Assembly (NCBI GenBank): GCA_027604505.1
Contig: JADIIX010000235.1
Span: forward strand, 1 to 22,954
DNA from: Gonapodya sp. JEL0774
Lineage: Eukaryota; Monoblepharomycota; Monoblepharidomycetes; Monoblepharidales; Gonapodyaceae
Reading direction: 5' to 3'
DNA length: 22,954 nt
Of the stretch, positions 1-11,422 are shown piece after piece. The stretch's first letter is position 1, and every line of letters begins with the position of its first letter. A program made the position numbers and the translations under genes. A model generated the notes under the pieces. The model made no database searches. It had not been told where the DNA came from and saw only the letters and a program-made list of their open reading frames with translations.

Positions 1-2586
1 GGAGCTCACGGTCTTCCAGTAGCTTCATGGCTTTTTCTGTGTCGCCCAATTCATGATAGCACTCGACAAGTTCGACTTTAGTTTCAGTATCGTCGGGATG
101 GACATTCAAAACTGCATGCAAATTGCAACATGCAGGACCACCAATTGGAACACTCAGGGAGACGTGTAAGGATACAACTCTGGACTCGAAAACACTCACC
201 TGCCACCAAATAAGCCACTGCCCTTCCCACCTCACCCATTTCTCTGGCACACCTGGCGCAGCGACTCCATACCTCCACTTCTTGAGCGTGCAATCCGATC
301 TTTTCCAAAACTGCCATTGCAGTAGAAAAGAGCCTCTTTGTCATGTATCCATCAGCCACAGAGAGGTATAACGGCGCAAGATTTGGGGTATATGTGGTTG
401 CGTAAAGGTATGAAAAGTGGTGCTGACGAAACCATGTGAGTAACCACAGCGGTACGTCGAAAAGGTACCATCACTAACTCGTGCCAATTCGCCGTCGTCC
501 ATCATCAACCTGCAAACCCCAAGTCTAACCCTCAGTCCCACCGTCAACCATCTAGCTCGTTCCTCAGTACCCGGTGGCCCTTCCCTTCCTTCATCAAACT
601 CCGCATCCCCTTCCCCCATGTCGTCCCACCACTTAGCCTCATCAATCCGATCTTGAATGATACGAGTCAATAATTTGAGCTTAGAAACGCACTGTTCGTA
701 TTCTCCGAGAGCGATGTACACAGCACAAAGGGCATCAACCTCCTCATAACCGATGCGTCGCCTACGCTTCTGGTCTTCAGGGTCATCGGAGTCTGCAAAC
801 TGAACACCTTTCCTCCCATCCATTAAGTCAAGGAGAAAAGCGTTATTGAAATGATGGATGCAGATGGACGGGTCCGGCGTGAGAAGGGAAGCAGCAGCGT
901 AGGCGCGGAGAGCCGCAGAGTCGGAAGGGTCTCGACGGAGAACGAGGGTGAGCGTGGAAATTTGCTAGATGGGCAGAGAAGATTGGGAGGAACGAGAAGA
1001 CCCCGAGTATGTTCGTCGACACGAAGTTGTGAGGATTGTGAGAACCAGTTCTGGAGCTGCATAGCACGAACCTTTCGAACATCACCTCTCTCGCCATGAA
1101 TGCTCGCACGCTTAAGCAGTGACCTCGTCTCAGTCCTTTTAGCCAACGCGGCGCGTGTATAGCAATACACGGCTTGGTCGAGTTTGCCGAGGGATCTGAA
1201 ATTCGGTTGGGGTTGAAGTAGGCCACGTCACGGGTGTTGAGGGGGACGGGATCAAGCAACGTTACGATTGTTGCAGGGGACGGGACTAAGCAACGTCACA
1301 GATTTTTCACGATTCCGCTGCACAATCACGTACTCCCACTGGGACGAACCGATAGCCTCCGGATCGATTACTGGCATCCAACCATAGTTCGTTCAACTCA
1401 CCTCGCAGCATCGCCAGCCCTTTCCCACGCCCCTTCGAGTCCTAAAAATCCCGCACACGTCCAGTATCCCATTGCATCTTCTACTTTCCCCATTTCCTCA
1501 GCCACCTCCGCCAGCTGCGACCAGGCGTCGAGCGATTTCGGTGCTTCCTGCACGACGGGAAGAAGATTGGCGTGGGCAGGTGCGTAGTCACCAATGGTGA
1601 AAAAGTAGTTGGCGGCACCCATCAGGCGGGAGAGATGGTCCGGAAGACGGATTGATTGGGTGGTTATCTGCGAGACCGGGCATTTAAAAAACGTCATTAT
1701 AAGGAAAACGCGAGAGGAGAGAGAAAGCACCAAGAATACAATCACATACACGACTGAAGTATCCCAGCACAATGGTCCGTTGAATCAAGGGTACGCACCT
1801 TTCGTTTCCGTTTTGAATTTCGCTTCCTGCGCTCCATCTCCATCTCCTTTGCCTGTTGACGACCCCGCATTCCCTCATCCCTGATCATATTGATCTCAAC
1901 TTCTTCCATGTCCTCCCTGGTCTCCCCTGCGGGTAACTGACTTCTGCGCAGTGACAGAGAACCCCTCCGTTGAGTCCTAAAAGTGGGTCCTTCCCCATGA
2001 GACGTCATGGACGCTGAGTTCAGAGTATTCGAAACAGAAGATGAAGGGTTTCGAAGGAGTTGGAGGAACATGTCGGGAGTGCTCTGTAAAAGGTTAGTGG
2101 CAGCAGCCAGGGACGCACTGACGAACGAGCGGGAGTACTAGTGTTGGCAACATCAACAATGAACAGAACAGCATTTAGAGCGAGCGTGGCGCTTGTCACT
2201 CTTCCGGACACGAAAAGGAGCAGTTGTCATGTGTACCGATTGGCACTGACACTTCCAATCAATGAGCCACGTTCATCACCGACCATTGAGATAACGTCGA
2301 GCCAAGCCCGCAAAAACTAAGCCACTCACCTGACAAACTGTGTTACTTGTTCGTTTGTATCATCATAATTCTGGGCATCAACATCAGCATCATGGGCACT
2401 GAGAGTTGTTGTTGACAAACCCATTTGGGATCCGCGTCCTTGTTCGCCTGCGTCCTCCACATTTTCTTCTCCAGCATCTTCGCCTTGCTCCTCGTCGTCT
2501 TGATCTGCTGCCTCGAGCGCACCGCCATCCACCACATCGTAGCCTTCTTCGACATGTTCGAAAACATAGGTGGTTGGTGCGCTCAT
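1..2586 (-). CDS. TFIIIC TPR subunit (Tfc4/Sfc4-like), 3' end outside window
   Basis: This is the large tetratricopeptide-repeat subunit of the RNA polymerase III factor TFIIIC (yeast tau131/Tfc4, human GTF3C3), which contacts the A-box half of tRNA promoters and recruits TFIIIB. Exons on the minus strand: 2586-2330, 2117-1799, 1667-1402, 1195-1072, 964-479, 422-200 and 111-1. All phases agree, giving 595 codons before the edge. The N-terminus is strongly acidic (about residues 10-85). A basic, Lys/Arg-rich stretch ends exon 2. TPR-like helices follow, for example 'DAWSQLAEVAEEMGKVEDAM', 'LGKLDQAVYCYTRAALAK' and 'YVALG/YIALGEYEQC'-type repeats, then 'VECYHELGDTEKAMKLLEDR' at the left edge. 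The ATG at 2586 opens the acidic exon. The family is usually about 1000 residues, so nearly half is missing. The family call rests on overall architecture and is fairly sure; no symbol is assigned. Confidence 0.8.
1242..1303. repeat. Two-copy 34-nt direct repeat inside a TFIIIC intron
   Basis: A unit beginning GGGGACGGG and continuing AAGCAACGT occurs at 1242-1268 and again at 1276-1303 with a few substitutions. Both copies lie in the third intron (1401-1196) of the TFIIIC gene, which at 206 nt is longer than most introns here. A local duplication within the intron is the simplest reading. Confidence 0.7.
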
Positions 2587-2989
2587 TTGCGACTCGTCGG
2601 GGAATTGTGCTTAATGCTCGAGGGTATTGTTTTCTGTCACAAGAACTGAAATTGTATTGAACTATTGTTGCTTTGTGGGGTCGGCGGGGTGTGGCTCGTC
2701 TTGGATGGTTCCGCTGTGATCGGATCGTCGATCCACTCCGCAGCTCTAAGTTGATATGTTTGACTAAAAAGCACCGCAAACTTTCCAAGGGAATTCGGCT
2801 CTGACACATGAAAATGTAAAATAGCACGCAAATCAAACGTGCTGAGTGACTTTTGAGGTCCAAAAGAATTCCGCAGCGCGGGGTCGAACTCAAACTGTAA
2901 CGCGGGCTGACATTGGAGAGACCCCAGAACACGCTCTATGTTTATTTATCGGACTGTCATTCATTACTGTGATTGCAACGCTTTATAAT
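2587..2989. promoter_or_regulatory. Shared divergent promoter, TFIIIC (-) and aminotransferase (+)
   Basis: These 403 nt separate two divergent start codons and must hold both promoters. An A/T-rich stretch (CTTTATAATATGG, 2981-2993) overlaps the aminotransferase start, so it is more likely leader than TATA box. TGAGTGA near 2841 differs by one base from a Gcn4 site (TGAGTCA), which would suit an amino-acid gene, but one mismatch makes this weak. No other element is convincing. Confidence 0.45.
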
Positions 2990-4794
<1,805 letters not shown>

Positions 4795-4815
4795 TGGAAC
4801 TCCCCATCTCGAATG

Positions 4816-4880
4816 TCAAAAGTCCCTATTCGTTAATGTAGCAAAAGTCCCAGGTTCATTATTGTAGTAGAAGTCCGGAG
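4816..4880. repeat. Imperfect 25-27 nt tandem repeat, three copies
   Basis: A unit with the core CAAAAGTCCC followed by an A/T-rich TTAATGTAG-like tail occurs at about 4817 and 4842. A third, more diverged copy (AGAAGTCCGG) starts near 4868. The array begins about 20 nt after the aminotransferase stop, so it is probably part of the 3' untranslated region. Confidence 0.6.
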
Positions 4881-5204
4881 TTCTAGCGGCACGTCACCCA
4901 GCCGCAAGGTCCAATCCTCCCTCAATCCCTCAAACCGCCACGTACAGTTTCAAGATTGCACACGATCGATTGTTTCAAAGCTGAACGTAATCTCAAGGCA
5001 ACCGCTGCAATTTTTGGTGCCTTTGCTTTGACTGTGGCAGAATCGCCGCGGTTGTGGTTGTTTTACAATGGGCTAACGGCGCTCATTCAAGGCAATTGAA
5101 ATTTGAAGGGATTCTGAACCAACAGTACGTTCCTCCATCAAAAACTTTTTGCATTGCAAGGAAGCTATCATGAAGGATTTACCCGGCCGTCCAGTTGAAT
5201 GTGT

Positions 5205-5380
5205 TTGTTCTGACACGACAAACAGCACATCTGTAGAAATAAGAACGTGGATCTTACTCACGGTGGCCCCATACAACTACTGTAAGTTTTTACGCCAAGG
5301 ATGCCACAGTACTCCATACTACTTGCGGGGTGAAGTGGAGAACTCCCACGCAACAATAATATATATGCTACATAGTTATT
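5205..5380 (+). repeat. Dispersed repeat relic, possibly LTR-derived
   Basis: The sequence TCTGTAGAAATAAG at 5230-5243, followed by a GTGGATCTTACTCA-like stretch, recurs at 11872-11900 in the same orientation. The later ACTACTTGCGGGGTGAAGT (about 5319-5337) recurs near 11905 and 12773. Each copy begins with TGTTCT upstream of the shared core. The order of blocks is the same as at 11.86-12.83 kb, including a TATATAT stretch at the end (about 5360), so these look like copies of one element rather than chance matches. An LTR origin is inferred from the purine tract before the other copy. Confidence 0.5.
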
Positions 5381-5934
5381 AAGGCCTAAGGGCGGTGCCG
5401 GGTCACCATGCTCCGCCGTGACCACAGCTGTGGATGAACTGACAACCGAACTCCCGCCGTCCAGAGTTATGTAGTGTTTATGGAGGATAGAAAGTTTAAG
5501 ACGAGGCACTTAAGTAAATAATACTGTCGGCTGCCTGGTGGAGCGCTGTGACCCGAAAAATGTGTGACACCCCGCCCGCCCCCCTGATCTGCCCACCTTC
5601 ACACGCACCGAAATCAGCATCGGACAACGAGATGGACGAGACCCGGGAGAGCGGAGCATGTTGTCGGTAGAGATAGTACAAGATGATCGGAATTGAAAGG
5701 CGGGGCTGGGTGCAGGGTCCACTGCTTGCGGGATGAATTGATCCACAATAGATGTATCGCCGGATGGATGCCGCACATGGATGTCAAACCCACGACCCTC
5801 ATCCCCGCCTCTTTTAAGCGGACGTCCTCGCTAGCCCAGTCGAGCATTCCCTCAGGGTTAAAAGGACACCGCACGTAGCGACTTTGAGCGCCTATCAGAA
5901 TTAAACGACGCGCTTCGTCGGATCTTCCACTAAA

Positions 5935-6542
5935 ATGGTGAGAATTGCTCCACCCGTATGGACTCTTACTTTTCTAACTCACGAACCCGTTCGGCCTTCA
6001 TATGATATCGCCCTCAGAAAACCTTGATGCTCGCAATCGCCCTCCTGCTCACCTCAGCGACTGGCGTCTGGAGCAGTGTCTACTACTACCACGGCCCGTT
6101 GGCCGCGTTGATCCATGTTTCACGGTGCTACTCCAAGGCCGCATCTGGATACATCGAGCAGTTTTCGGAGATCGAAGGGTACGCGACCTTGACGGTGAGC
6201 CTGGCCACCCTCATGTGGAAGACACAGGAATGATCTGAATTGTCTGGATTCTCATGTCAAACATTTGAAAAGGATTCCTGGAATCACAAGCAACCCATGT
6301 TCAGTGTCCAAGTCCAAGCAAGTCCCAGCAACTGGCCCTCAAGAGTCTCTGCCACGCTAGGTCAAGACACTGTCCAGGTATACATCAAAGACTTTGGAGT
6401 GGGTGATGCCTCCGTGAATTACCAGGACATGTACTGGGTCTGTCACAAGGAGACAAAGCCACGATGGCTTTACACCAAGGCAGACCAAGGCTATTGCGAT
6501 TCCGTCTACTGGTGCTGCCCTGGCTGGGGGTGCACAACTTGA
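5935..6542 (+). CDS. Small secreted protein of unknown function
   Basis: The model joins an exon holding only the start codon (5935-5937) to 6018-6194 and 6273-6542, through good GTGAGA/CAG and GTGAGC/AAG sites, for 149 residues. Splicing the ATG onto exon 2 creates a textbook signal peptide, 'MKTLMLAIALLLTSATG', followed by a mature chain of about 130 residues. The C-terminus is rich in cysteine and aromatic residues (CHK, GYC, YWCCPGWGCTT) and probably disulfide-bonded. The mature part has no motif I recognise. Alternative: translation could begin at the ATG at 6027 inside exon 2, giving a shorter leader. It sits between a repeat-rich stretch and ECHDC3, unlike its housekeeping neighbours. 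Secretion is well supported; any role, for example as an effector or wall protein, would be a guess. Confidence 0.6.
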
Positions 6543-6843
6543 GACGTTCATATCCCGGGGGAGATGGGTATGATTTTGTGGAGTTGAAACGGGGAACCTG
6601 GAAGAGCTCCGTTGGTGGAGTGCTTCGGAAGCCCGATCTGTGTATAATCACGAATTTCGTTCAAATCAAATCAGATGGGTTATTCAAACTGACGAGGGTC
6701 TTCAAGCCCGTTGAGTAGAGTGAGCGGTGGGTGGGGTTACTGTATGGGGGGGTTTCGACCAGAGGCGCGGAAGAACTCGCAGCCGACGTCCGTCAGCCCA
6801 CACAGCAGACCCGGTGACAGCGCAACACAGCGCATCAGAGTCA
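6543..6843. promoter_or_regulatory. Intergenic region upstream of the ECHDC3-like gene
   Basis: These 301 nt must contain the 3' end of the secreted-protein gene and the promoter of the ECHDC3-like gene. Open frames run through it, including one in frame with the next gene's ATG. The conserved protein starts later, however, and the chosen ATG at 6844 begins a plausible mitochondrial leader. No clear TATA box is visible. Confidence 0.35.
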
Positions 6844-9501
6844 ATGGGCATTTCAGTTCGCCCACTCATCCCGCTGGGCACCCGTGGACTCTCAGCCCCC
6901 CATCTCCACAACTCTCCCCGCTCTGCCCCCTTCCACTCCCGCTCCCTCCCACTCTCCCAACTCTCCTCTCTCTCCCCTAACAACTCCTCCCCCATCCACC
7001 ACCCTCCCGCTCCCGCTCCCAAAGACGGCGTATGGCGTGTCACTATTAGAAACGCCAGAAAAAGAGGCGCTCTGAGTCTCGCGGTCTTGCAGGATCTGGA
7101 GTCTCAGTTGAGCGAGGTCAGTGCTACAGGCGACCGAGTGTCGGCGAGATCGAGCATATCCGAGTTGGCGCGGCCTTGCCCCCCCGGACAGTGAGCGATC
7201 CTTATGGTCCACCGTCAGCGAAATGGCCTTTACCATGGCCGGAGGTCTTGTATACCATTGAACTTGATGCTTCATGTGGTCTATCGTACATGAAGCCTGT
7301 GTGCTGCATGTGTTTCGCTACCATGCCAAACACTCATCCTAGTCTGGTCTACGGGGTCGGGGCCGGGGCCGGGGAATGGGGAGCAGTGGGGATAGCGCAC
7401 TGTACCCATGGGCCAGCGTCCTCACCCATCAAGCCCGTGTGGTGGACGCGAGTCGTGCATTGGTCTTTGAAACTGAACCTACTCCTCTCCTCTCGCCTAC
7501 ATTCCCTCCCACCCGCCCATCCCACCCCAGATCAACCCCGGCTGGACCTACTCTCCCTCCTGGATCGACCTCGACAACCTCGAGCAGTCTTTGTCCCCCG
7601 ACCGCGGCGTCAACTCCAAAGTCAAGGTTGTCGTGCTCCAGAGCGAAGGTGACGTGTTTTGTAGTGGGGTGAGTGCCGGCGGCCGAGAGGAGTGAGTGAA
7701 GCGAACACACCGAGCCCTCAGGCGAGCCCCATTCGAGCGTCAGCGAGATAATAATGGCCGAAGGCCATGTATGCCATTGAACCTGATGGTCATAGACCCG
7801 GCGACTGTGTATACCATTGAGCCTGATGGTCATAGACCTGTCGACTGTGTACACCATTGAACCCGATGGTCACATGGACCATGAGCCCTGACCCCCGTTC
7901 TTTTACCCGGACCCCCGTTCTTTTACCCGATCCCCTATCTGGGTGCTCTGGTTCCGGTGGTATAGCATGACTTGAAGGAAATGGCGTGAGTAACCCTTGG
8001 GGGGCGGGGCGTGGGGAGTGTGTTTGGAGCGGATGCGTTGGGGGTGTGTGCGCGGTGGGATGAGTTTTCCTCCCTAGCACCGTCCGCAGGCGTGACGTCT
8101 GTCCCCCGCACCACCCCAGTGGTGTCCCGTGTCCCCTATGTCCCCCGTCCCCCACCCTCCACTCACCCCCAACCTCCGCCCGCCGCACCCCCCCTCAGGA
8201 CCCAAGACCGCCCCCTCATCGAGTCCATATTCGCAAAGTGCACCGAGGTCATGCTCCTCATGAGACGCATACCCCAGCCCGTGGTGGTGCAGGTGAGGCG
8301 ATGTGTGTTGTGGTGTGAGCAATGTGGGCTGTGTGGGGTCCGCGGGGTCAACGCGTGCACGGGTGGAACCCATGTGGTCATGGTGTGCCTGTCTCACCTC
8401 TCACCTTGCGTTACGACCGCGCATCGCACACCCCACCCACCACCACCATGCAAACCCCGCACAGGTCCAGGGTCTCGCCACCGCCGCGGGCACACAACTC
8501 GTGGCTCAGGGTGACCTCGCGGTCGCTAGGTACGTCCGTCGTGCGTGTTCGTGTGTGTCGTCCGTGGTGCGTGCGGGAGCGCGACGACCTCGCTTTCCCC
8601 CACCCACCACGTACCACCTACCACCTACCACCTCCCACCTCCACCCTTTCCCTTCACTCGTCACATTAAATCACCTTTCCCTTTTTCCCTCCCCATCCAC
8701 TGCATCCACATCTCCCGTCCCCCCAGCTCCCAAGCCACCTTCGCCACCCCGGGCGTCTCCATCGGTCTCTTCTGCACCACCCCCTCGGTCCCCCTCGCAC
8801 GGCCGCTGGCCCTGCCGGCAAAGCAGAGTTTGAGAATGCTGTTTGGGGGGGAGGAGGTACGCGTCGGGGGGGGGGGGGGCGGGACGAGGTGTCGGGGACC
8901 TGATGTAACGTTGTCGCTCGACGGTTCCACCCCGACACCCCCCCTCCCCCCACCCCTGCCTGTGTGCAACCACACACCACTCCACTACTTCACCACACCA
9001 CGACCCAGATGACGGCCCAAGAAGCCCTCATTCACGGCCTAGTATCCCACGTGGTACCCCACGACGAGGTGAGTGCTGCCTTCCCCCTTGCCCTCCCCCA
9101 TCCCCCTTCCTCCCACCCACCCTCCACCCCCCACTTACCCCTCCCCAACGGGCCCTTAGGTCCTCCCCCGCACCGCCGCCCTGGCCGCATCCGTCGCATC
9201 CCGGTCGTTCCGCACCCTGGCGCTGGGGAAGTGGGCGTTCCATAGGCATGCGGAGATGGGGAGCTTGGAGGAGGGGTATAGGTGGGTTTTGGGGGGGGCG
9301 GGGGGCTGTGGTTGTGGGTTCGCGCAGTTTGGTTTGGTCCCCGCCTCACCACCCTCTGCGCGCACCGACCACACTCTCCCCCCCCCACGGACCCACAACA
9401 GGTTCGCCGAAAAAGTCATGGTGGCCAACATGATGCTGGGGGACGCGAAGATGGGCGTGGACGCGTTTTTGGCAAAGAAACCGCAGCCAAACTGGGATTG
9501 A
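6844..9501 (+). CDS. ECHDC3-like enoyl-CoA hydratase/isomerase-family protein
   Basis: This is a crotonase-fold protein resembling human ECHDC3, a mitochondrial family member without proven hydratase activity. Exons: 6844-7116, 7531-7668, 7966-7985, 8199-8292, 8465-8529, 8727-8856, 9009-9068, 9160-9281 and 9402-9501. All phases fit, giving 333 residues. Residues 1 to about 55 are rich in Arg, Ser and Pro, as in a mitochondrial targeting leader. The fold starts at 'VTIRNARKRGALSLAVL'. The two oxyanion-hole segments are 'FCSGHDLKEMA' (about 134-144) and 'GLATAAGTQL'; then come 'FATPGVSIGLFCTTPSV', 'AQEALIHGLVSHVVP' and a C-terminal helical part. Exon 3 is only 20 nt and carries HDLKEM. The first two introns (414 and 297 nt) are unusually long and hold repeats. 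Compared with human ECHDC3, an extra segment of about 25 residues precedes 'VKVVVLQSEGDVF'. Enzymatic activity is not assured. Confidence 0.9.
7353..7381 (+). other. G-quadruplex-forming tract in ECHDC3 intron 1
   Basis: Five runs of four G occur within 29 nt (7353-7356, 7359-7362, 7365-7368, 7371-7374 and 7378-7381) with 2-3 nt loops. This is a strong canonical G-quadruplex pattern on the transcribed-sense strand, so the pre-mRNA could fold as well as the DNA. Confidence 0.75.
7765..7886. repeat. Three-copy 40-nt tandem repeat in ECHDC3 intron 2
   Basis: The core CCATTGA followed by a CCTGATGGTCATAGACC-like tail recurs exactly every 40 nt, at 7774, 7814 and 7854, the third copy degenerating at its end. 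A single related copy lies in intron 1 (CCATTGA at 7255). In both introns the block is preceded by GTCAGCGA and an ATGGCC motif (7214 and 7740), so the same repeat family sits in both introns. Confidence 0.75.
7891..7930. repeat. 20-nt tandem duplication with GTTCTTTTACCCG core
   Basis: ACCCCCGTTCTTTTACCCGG at 7891-7910 is repeated at 7911-7930 with only the final base changed. The core GTTCTTTTACCCGA also occurs at 11942-11955, in the left end of the repeat-ended element there, which suggests that this intron holds a fragment of the same family. Confidence 0.7.
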
Positions 9502-9611
9502 GAAATTCATTTGATTACCGCTGTGCACTTTTTTGGAAGTGGGAGCCTTAAGGAAGGAAGTCCCCGTTCGGCTCGGGAAATCTCCACAGCCGACCTTCGC
9601 CTTGTTTTCAA

Positions 9612-9617
9612 AATAAA
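9612..9617 (+). terminator. AATAAA poly(A) signal for the ECHDC3-like gene
   Basis: AATAAA lies 110 nt after the ECHDC3 stop codon and only 11 nt before the start codon of the cupin gene. The upstream transcript's cleavage site and the downstream gene's leader therefore overlap if both models are right. Confidence 0.45.
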
Positions 9618-9628
9618 ATTGGTCCAGC

Positions 9629-10325
9629 ATGAGCTTTTCGTCCATCGACGCACATAACGGGAAAATCAAGCAGGTGGGGGTACGGGTACAAACACGCTCG
9701 ATCTCGTTCCTGCGTTCTTGTCGTCGCGACGGTGCCCACATTCCCCGCCCCTCTTCCCCATCCGCCGCCGCGTCCCTTCGCACCAGCTCCGCGCTCACCT
9801 CACCAAGCTGGGCTACGGCGACGTCACGACGGGTTACAAGCCCCCCAACGCGTTCAAGGGACACCACTCGCATCCGTTTGACGCCCTAGGATTCTGCGTA
9901 GAGGGGGAGTGGATCGTGGAGTGCTGGGATGGGAATGGGAAGGCAGAGAAAGTCGTGGCGGTGAGTGGGGCCGGTGGGAGGGCGTGGTGTGGAGGATACG
10001 GGGGAGGGGAGCGGAGCGCGATGTGAACTATCGAGAGGGTGTGAGCTGACGAGGCGTGGCATGTCCCATGCAGATCCCAGATTCCCAAACTGGAATCTCC
10101 AAGCCGTTCAACGGTACGTTCCGCGCGCATGGGGTATGTCTGCCCGTCGAAACAGCCATCTGCTCACCACTCCCCGTTCCGACAGTCCCTGCTCTGTACT
10201 TGCACACAGAGGCGACAGGTTCTCAAGGAGCCTTTTTGGTTGTGGGGAGGCGATGGCCCGAAGGTGATCTAGACAAGATCGCCAACGGTGTCATTCCGAA
10301 ATTGCCGGTGAAGGCAAAGATGTAG
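9629..10325 (+). CDS. Small cupin-domain protein
   Basis: A single-domain beta-barrel protein of the cupin superfamily, type of substrate unknown. Exons: 9629-9673, 9787-9960, 10074-10113 and 10186-10325, giving 132 residues. Cupin motif 1 is visible as 'GHHSHPFDALGFCVEGEW': the HxH metal ligands are present, but the glutamate usually found four or five residues later is not. Motif 2 is visible as 'VPALYLHTEATGSQGAFLVV' with its histidine, then 'GRRWPEGDLDK'. The last intron (72 nt) has no in-frame stop, so an unspliced protein with 24 extra residues is possible; splicing is preferred because it rebuilds motif 2. The first intron uses a weak GTGGGG donor. The gene starts 128 nt after ECHDC3 on the same strand. 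Metal binding is likely; the reaction is unknown. Confidence 0.65.
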
Positions 10326-10726
10326 GTGTACCGGACCACAGGGTTGGGCCTGGGGAACCTGAGAGTCTGTATTGCGAATGTATTGATGATAAAACCGACG
10401 GCGCGTTGCGATTGGTGGAGAACTTTTAATAATATGCTTTGATGGTGGAGGACAGCAGATAGAAAAGAGGAAGAGACCATTCAACGAGTTCGACTTGAAT
10501 CGCAGACCGAATTCAGCTCGGTTTTACCTCTCAGCTAGTAGTTTCTACTATGCATGACATCAAGAGAAACAGAACTCCGGGCGAAATGGCAGGATGGTGT
10601 GTGCAATATATTACTCGGTACAATATATTTCGCCGTTCAAGCAGTGTACACACGCCTTTCTGTTACGGAGCATCGCAACACAAACTTGTCCTCAACGTTT
10701 TGCACGTTCTCCACATGACGCGTAGC
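10326..10726. promoter_or_regulatory. Upstream region of secreted-protein copy 1
   Basis: No gene is supported here. An AT-rich direct repeat, CAATATATT at about 10606 and again about 10620, lies some 110 nt before the start codon and could serve as a TATA region. An open frame runs from 10550 into the first exon of the next gene, so upstream in-frame ATGs (for example 10715) remain possible starts. Confidence 0.35.
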
Positions 10727-11316
10727 ATGGCGGCACGAAAGGTGAGCTCATTGCGAGTTTCTGAATGATTCACCTGGTTCTGGCTCGAGTGTGAGTCCAA
10801 ACTTTTCACACCAACCCTTTCCCCCCTCTTCTCCCACTCTTCGATGTGCTTGTTCAGGCCCGCTCATCCCCTTTTCTTTGATCACAGATTTTTGTAGCGA
10901 TGATCGCGATTACCTCATCGTTGTCTCTGTTGGTCTCCATGTTTCGTTCGCAACAGCAAGAGTGGTCGCCGTACTTCGTCAGTGAATGCGACAACCCATC
11001 GACTCCTGGCAATGCAACGCTTGAAATGATTCAGCTCAAAAATATCTTGTTGAACAGTGTGAATCCCGATCTTACTGTTCCATTAGACTCTTGTCTGCCG
11101 GTGCGGGATGGTGTGGTCATCAAGGACGTGGCATACCAAGAGCTTATTGGCACCACTGATAACGGAACTTCTTGCTACACGCAGTTCTTACAGAATTGGC
11201 GGACGTTGAAGCCCGCTGATGCTTACGGGATCCCCGTTGGATTCGCATTCTGCATCCGCACTGTCATTCAGAACCGGAAGATAATAAGCAACGAATACAC
11301 CGATCTAAAAATGTAA
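10727..11316 (+). CDS. Secreted protein, tandem paralogue copy 1 (C-terminally frameshifted)
   Basis: Exon 1 (10727-10741, encoding MAARK) is joined across a 146-nt intron to exon 2 (10888-11316), giving 147 residues. The start is a hydrophobic signal peptide, 'IFVAMIAITSSLSLLVSMFR', followed by SQQQEWSPYF. The gene matches copy 2 (12874-13561) through most of the protein: shared 'EMIQ.KN..LNSV.PDLTVPL', 'NWR.LKPADA'-like blocks and the same intron position. It then runs into an early stop at 11314-11316, while sequence homologous to copy 2's C-terminus continues in another frame. It may therefore be a recent pseudogene or encode a shortened product. Paired cysteines and one NGT glycosylation sequon fit an exported protein. 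The mature part matches no family I know. An in-frame upstream ATG at 10715 is an alternative start; MAxxK is preferred because copy 2 has the same beginning. Confidence 0.6.
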
Positions 11317-11422
11317 TGCGATGGGGCAAGCTTACTACTTAAAACCATACAAGAGTGAGGTTACCGGACTGATGTGTACAACGCGGATAGTTTGCCCTCA
11401 TTTCACCGAGATAAAGGCATAA
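11312..11422 (+). pseudogene. Out-of-frame remnant of copy 1's conserved C-terminus
   Basis: Read one base later than the upstream frame, this segment is open for 36 codons to a TAA at 11420-11422. It aligns without gaps to the last 35 or so codons of copy 2, sharing AYYL, PY.SE.TGL.CTTRI and CP blocks. Conservation of amino acids across the break, and a matching 3' flank, indicate a one-base indel in or near an A5 run (11307-11311) rather than a different gene. No usable splice pair bridges the gap: the nearest GT...AG would make an 18-nt intron. Confidence 0.7.

Larger units (their letters stand above)
4795..5934. other. Gene-free stretch with short repeats and a transposon relic
   Basis: No coding region supported by introns, composition or homology is visible in these 1140 nt. 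The stretch begins with a short tandem repeat just after the aminotransferase stop. It contains a segment (5205-5380) related to sequences at 11.86 kb and 12.77 kb. It ends in the leader of a small secreted-protein gene. Several open frames of 60-90 codons exist on both strands at 5500-5880, but they overlap each other and match nothing I recognise. Confidence 0.6.

Noticed and set aside
5773-5845. tRNA-like sequence on the minus strand (A-box-like GGGCTAGCGAGG, B-box-like GGGTTTGACATCC)
   Set aside because: A T-arm with a seven-base loop can be drawn, but the acceptor stem does not pair, the anticodon loop lacks the invariant U33, and the B box deviates from GGTTCRANTCC. At best a tRNA-derived relic.
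8303-8833. Long Pro/Thr-rich plus-strand frames and their antisense Gly-rich counterparts across 8.0-9.4 kb
   Set aside because: These run through C-rich introns and overlap the ECHDC3 exons in the wrong frame; the GC-rich sequence lacks stops.
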